From positions 310,001 through 374,000 of the forward strand of contig NC_009358.1 of the NCBI RefSeq assembly GCF_000092065.1: a DNA stretch of 64,000 nt, written 5' to 3'. The notes under the pieces are model-generated. The model was not told the origin of the DNA, did not search any database, and saw only the letters and a list, made by a program, of their open reading frames with translations. A program made the position numbers and the translations under genes. Source of the stretch: Ostreococcus lucimarinus CCE9901. Its lineage: Eukaryota; Chlorophyta; Mamiellophyceae; Mamiellales; Bathycoccaceae. Shown in pieces: positions 35,791 through 43,720 of this stretch (positions within the stretch are counted from its first letter, which is position 1; each line of letters opens with the position of its first letter).

Positions 35791-37875
35791 CTACGCGCGG
35801 GCGCACTCGCGAACGAAGGAGTCGAGCACGTCCTCGTACTGGGAGAGAAAGTGGTCGGCGATCATGGTGCGAGATAGGATGATCTTGCGGTAGACGTCTA
35901 AATCGACGTCGAAGAAGAGGGCGTGGCGGGACTCGCGGCGGGCTTCGTCGACGGCTTCGTCGAGGCCGGATTTGTAGACAAAGTGAAGGATTCGGCCGGC
36001 GGGGTAGAGTAAGACGGTGCCTCGCTTGGCGATGTCTTGGTCGGCGCGGGCGTCGCTTGACGCGGATTTGACGCGTTTGACGACGGGCTCGCGCTCGGAG
36101 TCGTCGCACGACGCGGTGTCGTCCATGCGCGGCGGCGGTAAGTCTGCGCCGTAGTAATCCGCCGTCATGAGCGCCTCCTCGTCTCCCAACAATTCGGCTG
36201 CTTTCATGACGGAGATGTCTTCTTGCATTGCCAGCACCTCTTGCGCCGCGTTGGCCTCAGCGCGATAAATCTTTTTCATATCGTCAGCGGTGAGCGGTTT
36301 CTGGAAGTCTTCGTCGAGCGCGATTCGAGCGCTCTCGATGTACTCCTGGAAATCGCGCTCCTCCTGCGACTTGGGCGAGGCGGCGGCGGCGTGCGCGTGC
36401 GCGAGATGGGCGTCGTGACAAATATCGGTCGCGAGCACGGTGGCAGAGATGGTGTCGCCTACTTGCTGATTCGTCTTGCTGAACTCAGTCTTGCTCTCGC
36501 CCGTCGGCTCTGCTCGCTCGAGCGTTTTCTTCTTCCTCGGTCGCGGGGGGACGATGCCGGCGATGAACGCCCCCGAGAGACTGGCTAATTTTGAACTCGT
36601 GTTACTCACGCGTTTGCCGATCAGCAGGCTTTGTCTGTACAGCGAACTCGACTCGACTAACTTATCGTGCCTTGTCTTCAATCCTTTCAGCGCGCGCAAC
36701 CACTGTGGGTACTTTTGTGGGCCGTAGTTTTGTTTTCCCAGAGCCGCGGCGGCGGCGGCGAAACGCGACGGCGTCGGTCCTCGAGCGCATTCCATCGCCG
36801 CGGTACTCTCTCTCCATTTATCCAACAATCTTTGCTCGAGCGCCGTACTCACGACTTCGCGCTGTAACTCGCTCACTTTGCTAAAACTAACCATCGGGAC
36901 TAAATCGGCGTTGTTCACGCACGTCGTTACGAAAGATCGACACGACTCGGCGAGCTCGCGACTCAGCGTCGACGGGCACGCGAAGGTGAAACAGTGCAAG
37001 CCCACTCGCTTGAACCTCGGGTCTTGTCGTAACATTTCGGTGAGCAACACCGCGACACCACCACCCAAGGAGTGCCCGACGATCTTCAGCTCGTACCCGG
37101 GGTGCGCCGCGAGCGAAGACAGCAAGTCGTCTTTAATCTTTCGCTCGAGAAATCTCGCCGTGGTGAGGAATCCGCTGTGAGCGTACCCGACGCGCAACGT
37201 CGCCTCCTCGTCATCCGACGTCGACACCATCGTGTGATGCGCGCACACCGAGCCAGTTAAATTTGTTATCATATCCTTCGCGCTGTGCGTGCCTCGAATG
37301 ACAAAAACCAACCGCTTTTCATCCTCGTCCCGAAACAACACGTACGCCGGCCGCATCATTCGCGGCGCCAAATCGCTCAACAAAATCGCCTCCTGACCCA
37401 CCCCTCCCTGCGCCGCCACCGTCTTCAAATCCGGCGCCCTGCGCAACGATTTCGAATACGTCAGCGCCATCTTTATCTCCCTCAAACTCTTCTCCCACGC
37501 CTCTTTCGCGTTCGAATCGTCCGCCGTCCTCGCCGTCCTGTTCAAACGCGCGCGCGTCCCGCGTCTCGCCACCTCTCTCGCGATCGCCCCCCCCATGTCT
37601 CGCTGCGACAGCATCCGCAGCGCCAGCACGTGATCCAACCGCCATATGTTCAACCGCGCCAGCGCTTCGCTCCAGCTCAACCGCACGACGCGCGCGAGTC
37701 GCGTCGCGCTCTCGCCCCACGTCGTCGGCGGTGGTGGCGCCGCGTCGAAAAGCAGCGACGACGCGCGCGCCGCGTCGTCGTCGCGCGCGCCGCTCGCGCG
37801 CGCGCGCACGAACGCGCAGAGCGCGCGCTGCACGACCGCGCGGTCGACGCCGCGCGCGACCCGCGCGGGGGGCAT
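35791..37875 (-). CDS. Class 3 (sn-1 diacylglycerol-type) lipase
   Basis: A 694-aa protein. The alpha/beta-hydrolase core spans about residues 170-360: FVIRGTHSAKDMITNLTG, YAHSGFLTTARFLERKI, the nucleophile elbow IVGHSLGGGVAVLL (Ser ~268), FACPSTLSRELAES, and the acid NNADLVPMVS (~326). A histidine expected to complete the triad lies further on and was not fixed. The N-terminal 100 residues are Arg/Ala-rich helix. The C-terminal ~330 residues contain acidic stretches and a conserved-looking block (YPAGRILHFVYKSGLDEAV) seen after the lipase domain in plant and algal DAG-lipase-like proteins. It probably acts on membrane lipids, perhaps plastid glycolipids; this is inference. It is 60 bp upstream of the USP gene on the same strand. 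Confidence 0.88.
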   Translation of the reverse strand: MPPARVARGVDRAVVQRALCAFVRARASGARDDDAARASSLLFDAAPPPPTTWGESATRLARVVRLSWSEALARLNIWRLDHVLALRMLSQRDMGGAIAREVARRGTRARLNRTARTADDSNAKEAWEKSLREIKMALTYSKSLRRAPDLKTVAAQGGVGQEAILLSDLAPRMMRPAYVLFRDEDEKRLVFVIRGTHSAKDMITNLTGSVCAHHTMVSTSDDEEATLRVGYAHSGFLTTARFLERKIKDDLLSSLAAHPGYELKIVGHSLGGGVAVLLTEMLRQDPRFKRVGLHCFTFACPSTLSRELAESCRSFVTTCVNNADLVPMVSFSKVSELQREVVSTALEQRLLDKWRESTAAMECARGPTPSRFAAAAAALGKQNYGPQKYPQWLRALKGLKTRHDKLVESSSLYRQSLLIGKRVSNTSSKLASLSGAFIAGIVPPRPRKKKTLERAEPTGESKTEFSKTNQQVGDTISATVLATDICHDAHLAHAHAAAASPKSQEERDFQEYIESARIALDEDFQKPLTADDMKKIYRAEANAAQEVLAMQEDISVMKAAELLGDEEALMTADYYGADLPPPRMDDTASCDDSEREPVVKRVKSASSDARADQDIAKRGTVLLYPAGRILHFVYKSGLDEAVDEARRESRHALFFDVDLDVYRKIILSRTMIADHFLSQYEDVLDSFVRECARA

Positions 37876-38369
37876 CGCGCGCGCGTGTGCCGTCGCGGCG
37901 GTTCGCGGCGGTCGCGTTCGATCGGCATCCGCGTCGTCGTCGTCGTCGGACGCGGGAAAAAATAGGAGGCCCGTCAGTGGAGATGAACATCAAACGGTCT
38001 ACGCGACTGCGTGCGCAGAAAATCGATCCGGCGCGCGCGGGCGCGGTGGCGTCGGTGTCGTTACGGGCTTCGCCCGGGCGGGCTGGGCAGAGAAAGTCAA
38101 CAACGGCGACGGCGTCGGCGCGAGGCGCGCCCGTAATCGCGTCGAAGATCGAGAAACGAAATCGTCGACGACGAAATTTCTCGTCTCGTCATCAAGGATA
38201 AATGCACTCGTCGTCTGCAGGACGCCGACTACGTTTTTTTTTCCGCGGCGACCTCAACCGGCGTTTCGTGGCTGTCGTTTTCTCGCGTCGTCTCGACGCC
38301 TCGGACGCGCGTGACGTCACTTTACGACGCCGACGCGACGACGCACCGACGACGACGACAACGAAAACG
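37876..38369. promoter_or_regulatory. Bidirectional region, lipase / secreted FAS1 gene
   Basis: A 494-bp gap between divergent starts, the longest apparent gene-free stretch. It contains an ATG-initiated reading frame at 37983-38201 for a 72-residue Arg/Ser/Ala-rich peptide (MNIKRSTRLRAQKIDP...), which could be a small protein, an upstream ORF or chance. A T9 run lies near 38235. Confidence 0.4.
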
Positions 38370-38972
38370 ATGACGATGACGACGAAAACGATCACCGGGG
38401 CGCTCGTGTGCGCGCTGGCGCTCTCGGCGATGGTGCCAACCTGTTTTGCTAAAGACGTGACGTGGGACGCGATGGCGGACGCCGCCGCGGCGCCGGCGCC
38501 GGCGCCGGCCGACGACGCCGCGGCCCCGGCCCCGGCGCCGACGATGGACGGCGAGCGCACCGTCGTTGACGTCGCGATCGAAGATCCGAGATTCGCGACG
38601 CTCGTCACCGCGGTGGTGGCGGTGCCCGAAGTTCTGGATACGCTCGAGACGCCGGGGCCTTGGACCGTCTTCGCGCCGAGCAACGAGGCCATCGCGACGT
38701 TTTTGGCCGAAAACGGATTGACCGCCGAACAACTCTTGGCTTCGCCTGGTTTGGGTGATGTGTTGAAGAAGCACGTCGTCGCGAGCAAACTTCTCGCCGC
38801 GGACGCGGTGAACGCCGTGAGCGCTGGACCGATTACGCTGACGACGTTGAACGGCGACGTCGACGCGCGCATGGTCGACGGAACGCTGTACGTCGGTGGC
38901 GCGGCCGTCGTCCAGGTGGACATCATGGCGGACAACGGCGTCGTACACGTGATCGATCGCGTGATTCAATGA
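38370..38972 (+). CDS. Secreted single-domain fasciclin (FAS1) protein
   Basis: A 200-aa protein. The ATG at 38370 (or 38376) gives a signal peptide: basic Thr/Lys, then GALVCALALSAMVPTCFA with cleavage likely after CFA. A linker of Ala-Pro repeats (residues ~34-55) follows. A FAS1 domain fills the rest: FATLVTAVVAVPEVLDTL, WTVFAPSNEAIATFL, VLKKHVVASKLLA, and the terminal GVVHVIDRVI. FAS1 proteins act in adhesion at the cell surface or extracellular space. Longer starts upstream would add a Ser/Arg/Thr-rich piece and hide the signal peptide. It is the second FAS1 gene in the window, separate in sequence from the plastid-type one at 5278. Confidence 0.88.
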   Translation: MTMTTKTITGALVCALALSAMVPTCFAKDVTWDAMADAAAAPAPAPADDAAAPAPAPTMDGERTVVDVAIEDPRFATLVTAVVAVPEVLDTLETPGPWTVFAPSNEAIATFLAENGLTAEQLLASPGLGDVLKKHVVASKLLAADAVNAVSAGPITLTTLNGDVDARMVDGTLYVGGAAVVQVDIMADNGVVHVIDRVIQ

Positions 38973-39132
38973 TGATTTCACGATGATGCGCCGCGCGGCG
39001 CGATGCAAGACCCCCAACACACGACGAAACGATTTCCATGCAATACACTTTCGAAACTGACAATCGTTCGCGCGCTCCTAATTTTTGGCTACAATTCACT
39101 AAAATCTAAGGCGTCTAATGCGCCGCGAAAGC

Positions 39133-42100
39133 TCAGCTCGGAGTCGTCATGCACGTCGCGAGCTTCGTCGCGAGCGCGGCGACTTCGGGATCGACGGCGA
39201 TGCGCGCGGCGGTTTCGAGACCTTGACGCAAAGCCTCGAGGTGCGGCTCGATGGCTTTCAAAACGTCCTCGTCAGCCGCCAGCAAGGCGGTGGCGACTTT
39301 GGTGGCGCCCATTCGTGGGCCATCACCCGCGGCGTGGTCCCGAAGGATGTTTGTAACCGTTCGCACGAGCGTTACTGCGTGTGTTTCGTCCACGTCGCGC
39401 TCGGCGCCGTGGAAAATCATCATCAGCGCTTGGAGCGCCGCCGCGCGCACTTCTGGCTCGCCGCGGTGCTCGACGCAGGCGATGAGTGGAGGAAAACATT
39501 CGTCCATGAGCGAAGCCTTCTCGATCGACGGACGCCGCGCCGCAGCGATAATGACATTCATCATCGCGAGCCGCAACGACAAATCCTTCGTCAGCGCGTC
39601 GTCGACCCACTTTGGAACGCCTTCCTTTGTGTGGCACGCCAAATGCAACACGCCGCGAAGCGTCTCTCGCGCGCAATCAACGCGCTCGCGCGTGACGTCT
39701 TCATCACCATCCAACTCCACGATGAGCGCCCGACCTGAAGATGCTTTGCTTTCGTTCAGCGCGAGCAGAGGCGGTTTCGTATCGAGAAGCGCGCTCGACG
39801 TCTTCTTCTTCGCCGATTGATGAGGACTTTCCTTGCGTGCCTCGATCTCGGCGACGATGAGAGATGCCAGCGTTTCCATGGCGCCCATGTGTGCCTTGCT
39901 GAGCTCGACGTCGTCCTGTGCGTTATCGACCCACGTCAAAATGTCCATCGATAGACTCCTGACTTCGCGCCGCGAGCGTTCCGACAGTGCCGATTCTCCA
40001 CGAAGAGCGAGGGCGGAGTTGCACGAGAACATGCACGAGCGAACGCGGGCGAGATCATCGCTCACGCTTCGTGCTGTCTCTCTCAGGCGTCGCAAGTCCT
40101 CAAACAATTCTTCGTCCAAAATATTTTGCGGTAATCGTCCGAACATCTCCGAGCACACGCGGCGCACGTCTTCAAACTCACCGCGGATGTTCAACATTCG
40201 CCGTCGCATGCACTTTCGAATCGCGTCTTTGTTCTCGCTGGATTCATCCCACACCGCGACTGGAAGCACGCGCAAGAGTAAAAGTGGTGCTAAACGGTCG
40301 AAAACTTCACGCTCGTTTACGCCTTTATCGATGCTCTGCGTTGATAATTGTCGCGCGCACGCCTCGACAACGTAATCGCTCGCCGGCGGCTTTCCGATCC
40401 AGGGCGTCAGCGCCGCGACAGCCTGATGCAACGCGGACGAAGAGGGTGATCGAAAAATAGACGATGTCAACGTCTGAACGACACTTTTCCACTCATTCGC
40501 GCGCACGGTTTCAGCGAAACGTGATAGTAGCTTGACTGCGCGAGAGATTTTCTCCCCGAACGTCGCGACGTCGCTGGACATCGCCGGCGCGAGCAGAGTG
40601 GCAAAGTACGTATCAAGCGCCGCCGCGGGAGACGGTTGCTGTTGCAGCGTCGCCACGACGGCATCACCAGCTGCTGAACGCTCTTCCGAATCTTTTGACA
40701 GCAAAAGATCAACGAGCACTGGGAACACGTTCGACGGCGTCGCGTGCGCAAACACCTCGGCCGCCGCCTTGCGCGATTCCAAATCTCTGTCGCCCAACCT
40801 TGGAAGTATCGCGCGTGTCACCGTCGCGAGCGTCTCTGAGCTCAAATTCGACCCTTTCTGTCGCATGATTTCCATGAGCACGCGCAACGCGCTCACCTTC
40901 GCACTTCTCGAGCTCCCACCGCAAATCTGCAATATTCGCGTCAAGGATTCGTCGCGCGGATCTCTCGCGACTAAATCCGCGATGAGTCTCGCAAAGCCGG
41001 CGGAAATCACGTCGTCACCTTCTTCGACGAGTGGGAGCACTCCACCGAGAAGAGATTCGCTTTGTTCCGTCCATCCTAAGTGCTCGGGCGCGAGTACAAT
41101 GCGTATCAATACAGCCGCCACGCTTTGCGCGGTTTCGTTCGAGCAGCGAAGCGCCGGGAGCAGCGCAGATCCGGCGTACGTTTGCAACATCGAATCCAAT
41201 GTCGCAGCCGTCTCTTCGCTCACCATCGAAGATAAAACCTGACGATTTTCGTGATCGATGCCTATTCTCCCGAGGTGCAAACCCACCGTGATGAGTGCGT
41301 GCGCGACGCCGTCGCCCGCGCCCGCGTCGTCTGAATTCACCATCTCGCTCGCCGCGCCGAACGCCGATTCCAACGCCGTCACCATATCCCCATCCGAATT
41401 TTTAGACCTCACCGAGAGCGCAGGCACCCAATCACTCCACGCTCGATTAAACAAGCGCGATTTCACGCGCAACGCGCGCGCCGCCGCATCGTCGCCGCCC
41501 TCTACGTCGCGCGCGCTCGCCGCGAGCGACGCCAACCGCGCACGCGCCCTGTCGCAACACTCCCTAAACAATCCCGACGACCCGCGTTCGTCGACTCGCG
41601 CCCACGAGGACACGACACCGATTATTTCGTCGCACACCTCGAACGAATCCATCAACGTGCGCTCACCGCCGCTCGCACTTGCGTCCGAATCGTTCGCCGC
41701 CGCCGCTCGCGTACTCACCGCCGCGAACGCGTCCGCCGCGGCCGCGCTCAACCGCGTCGGTGACCCCGCCGCGCCCTCCCTCGCGATCGCCGCGAGCGAA
41801 ACTAAAACCCCTTTAACGTCAAACACGTCTTCCGCGCGCACGCCATCGCCGCGCGCGATCGCGCTCGTCCCCGCGCACGCCGCCAACGCCGCGCGCTTGT
41901 CCCGCGACGCGTCCAACTTCTTCATCACCGCCTCCCCCAGCGCGCGCGCGCTCGACCGCTCGCGCGCGAGCACGACCAAAACCGTTCGCGCGCCTCGCGA
42001 CGCGCTCGCGCGCTCGAGCGATGCGTCCACGACGGCGTCGACGTCGTCTCGAGCGTGCGCGCGCAGAAGATTCAATGCGCGCGCGACATCGCTCGTCGTC

Positions 42101-42270
42101 TCGTCGTCGAGAGACGACGACGCGCGCTTGAGCGACTTCGAATCGGCGTCGAAGACGACGCGAAGCGCGCTCGCGAGCGACGGCGTCGACGACGCCATCG
42201 CGCGCGCGTCTGACACCGCGGTTTGCGTCTGGTTCGACAGCGCGAAGCGACGCGCAAAGTTAACAATCAT
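39133..42270 (-). CDS. Large HEAT/ARM-repeat protein
   Basis: A 1045-aa protein, or 1021 aa if the second ATG (42198, MASSTPSLASAL) is used. It is almost all alpha-helical repeats, e.g. ESRKAAAEVFAHATPSNVFPVLVDLLL and EPEVRAAALQALMMIFHGAE, with a block FDRLAPLLLLRVLPVAVWDES also typical of plant ARM-superfamily proteins. Arg, Ala, Val and Asp are very common. Such proteins are scaffolds. No catalytic motif or known specific family (importin, TOG, GCN1) could be fixed. It is followed upstream on the same strand by the AlkB-like gene, 103 bp away. Confidence 0.75.
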   Translation of the reverse strand: MIVNFARRFALSNQTQTAVSDARAMASSTPSLASALRVVFDADSKSLKRASSSLDDETTSDVARALNLLRAHARDDVDAVVDASLERASASRGARTVLVVLARERSSARALGEAVMKKLDASRDKRAALAACAGTSAIARGDGVRAEDVFDVKGVLVSLAAIAREGAAGSPTRLSAAAADAFAAVSTRAAAANDSDASASGGERTLMDSFEVCDEIIGVVSSWARVDERGSSGLFRECCDRARARLASLAASARDVEGGDDAAARALRVKSRLFNRAWSDWVPALSVRSKNSDGDMVTALESAFGAASEMVNSDDAGAGDGVAHALITVGLHLGRIGIDHENRQVLSSMVSEETAATLDSMLQTYAGSALLPALRCSNETAQSVAAVLIRIVLAPEHLGWTEQSESLLGGVLPLVEEGDDVISAGFARLIADLVARDPRDESLTRILQICGGSSRSAKVSALRVLMEIMRQKGSNLSSETLATVTRAILPRLGDRDLESRKAAAEVFAHATPSNVFPVLVDLLLSKDSEERSAAGDAVVATLQQQPSPAAALDTYFATLLAPAMSSDVATFGEKISRAVKLLSRFAETVRANEWKSVVQTLTSSIFRSPSSSALHQAVAALTPWIGKPPASDYVVEACARQLSTQSIDKGVNEREVFDRLAPLLLLRVLPVAVWDESSENKDAIRKCMRRRMLNIRGEFEDVRRVCSEMFGRLPQNILDEELFEDLRRLRETARSVSDDLARVRSCMFSCNSALALRGESALSERSRREVRSLSMDILTWVDNAQDDVELSKAHMGAMETLASLIVAEIEARKESPHQSAKKKTSSALLDTKPPLLALNESKASSGRALIVELDGDEDVTRERVDCARETLRGVLHLACHTKEGVPKWVDDALTKDLSLRLAMMNVIIAAARRPSIEKASLMDECFPPLIACVEHRGEPEVRAAALQALMMIFHGAERDVDETHAVTLVRTVTNILRDHAAGDGPRMGATKVATALLAADEDVLKAIEPHLEALRQGLETAARIAVDPEVAALATKLATCMTTPS

Positions 42271-42373
42271 TTGGCTTCAATCAATCGGTCTAAGGCGCGG
42301 CGCTCGCCGCGCGCTCTATAATTTCGTGCTACTTATGCTACTGTGCTACGTCCCGCTCCTCCTCGTCGAGGTT

Positions 42374-43417
42374 CTACTGATTTGGTCGCCACTTGGGCGT
42401 CTGCGGCGATTTCTGCAACACGCCGGATTCGCGGAAAGTCACGCTCACGCGTCTGTTTCCGTGTAAATTCTCGTTTGCGATGGAGTGCATGTAATCATAT
42501 CGCGTGCTACCGCTCTGAATCTGTAAGCTTCGTCGCGGCAACCGCACGTCGACGCGCTTGCTCGCAAACTTTTCGTGAGAATACGTCATCGTACAATCGC
42601 TGCAAAGCGACAGGTTAACGAGGATGTCACTCGAGAGCTGACGATCGTCACAGTGCGGAGTCAGCACCGAACCCAAGTCCTTGCGATAGTTGATCGCGTT
42701 GCACTCGTTCGGAGTGAAATGCTTCAACGTCTCGTGCGCCGCGGCGAATTTTGCGACGACGAGGTCTCGTAAAATCTTCGGCATCGGCACTCGCGCGGGC
42801 TCGACGCAGCGTTTCAATAGATTCGGCTCGACGCCGTACTTCTTCCCCTGATGCGCACCATTAAAACTCGAATCTCTCCACGGACCCGCGGCGATGTCGT
42901 CGTCCAGCCAGTCCACTATCCGTCGCTCCTCGTCCTCCGTGATGAAATTTTCCAAGATATAGTGCCCGGGGAGTTTCACCTTTGCCTGCAATTTCGCCCC
43001 GCGCGCGAGCGCCGCGAACGCATCCGACCTCGCGCCGTCGCTCCTCGCGCCGCATTCGCCCGCGCGCGCGATCCATCCGCCCTCCAAGTCATCTTTCGCC
43101 ACGAACCCCGTCGTCGTTCGTCCCGTGTGCGCGCGCCGTCCTCTGTAATCCTCTCGCACGTCCCTCCGCTTCTCGCTCGACGGCATCTTCCCCGCCTCGT
43201 CGCGCAGGCGCGGACGCTTTCCGTCGCACGCGCTCGCGTGCGCCTCGATCACCGCGCTCGACACGTGCCGCGAGCACATCGGGCACGGCACGAGCGTCGA
43301 CGGTTTTCGCGCCGATGCCGACGGCTTTCGAACGCCACCGCGCGTCGTCGTCGTCGTCGTCGACTTGGCGCGTCGCATGAGCGCTTGAAACGCATCGCGC
43401 GCGTCGTCGCGCGTCAT
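42374..43417 (-). CDS. AlkB-like 2OG-Fe(II) dioxygenase with N-terminal UBZ4-like zinc finger
   Basis: A 347-aa protein. Near residues 44-64 lies a CCHC finger of Rad18-UBZ4 shape (CPMCSRHVSSAVIEAHASAC). The catalytic half starts near 145 (GHYILENFITEDEERRIVDW). The iron site is PHCDDR (His-x-Asp) with a distal His in YDYMHSI, and the 2-oxoglutarate arginine is in RRVSVTFRESG. The NAINYRKDLGS segment fits the AlkB nucleotide-recognition region. AlkB enzymes demethylate alkylated DNA, RNA or proteins; the C-terminal TFRE motif is closest to the nucleic-acid-acting ones. UBZ4 fingers bind ubiquitin, for example on PCNA. The combined role in damage tolerance is inference. Confidence 0.82.
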   Translation of the reverse strand: MTRDDARDAFQALMRRAKSTTTTTTRGGVRKPSASARKPSTLVPCPMCSRHVSSAVIEAHASACDGKRPRLRDEAGKMPSSEKRRDVREDYRGRRAHTGRTTTGFVAKDDLEGGWIARAGECGARSDGARSDAFAALARGAKLQAKVKLPGHYILENFITEDEERRIVDWLDDDIAAGPWRDSSFNGAHQGKKYGVEPNLLKRCVEPARVPMPKILRDLVVAKFAAAHETLKHFTPNECNAINYRKDLGSVLTPHCDDRQLSSDILVNLSLCSDCTMTYSHEKFASKRVDVRLPRRSLQIQSGSTRYDYMHSIANENLHGNRRVSVTFRESGVLQKSPQTPKWRPNQ

Positions 43418-43720
43418 CGTCCCGCGCGCGTCGCGCGCTGCCGCGCGTCGTCCGTCGTCCGTCGTCGTTGAGGGGGTCGCGATGAGTCCTCACTCAAGAA
43501 TGGATCTTCGAAGGTCCGTGTGTTACGTTGAAATGTTGAACCGTTACCGCGGGGTCGCGCTCGATCGCGCGCGCGCGCACACGACGACGCGCGCGCACGC
43601 CCGCGCACGCCCGCGAACGCACGAAGCGATCGCGCGCGCGACGATACGCGCGATCGAACGCGAACCGCGCGCGAACGCGACGGAACCGCGCGACGAACGG
43701 GCGCATTCGCGTCGAGCATT
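43418..43720. promoter_or_regulatory. Bidirectional region, AlkB-like / ACT-phosphorylase
   Basis: A 303-bp gap between divergent starts, with long alternating CG blocks around 43570-43680. No gene or TATA box recognised. Confidence 0.45.

Noticed and set aside
35791-36109. Upstream extension of the USP reading frame into the lipase gene
   Set aside because: Arg-rich, without homology to USP N-termini, no internal ATG, and overlapping the lipase C-terminus in another frame.
41258-42466. 402-codon plus-strand frame antisense to the HEAT-repeat gene
   Set aside because: Ala/Ser/Arg-rich mirror of helical repeats; the minus-strand frame has the helical repeat pattern over its whole length.
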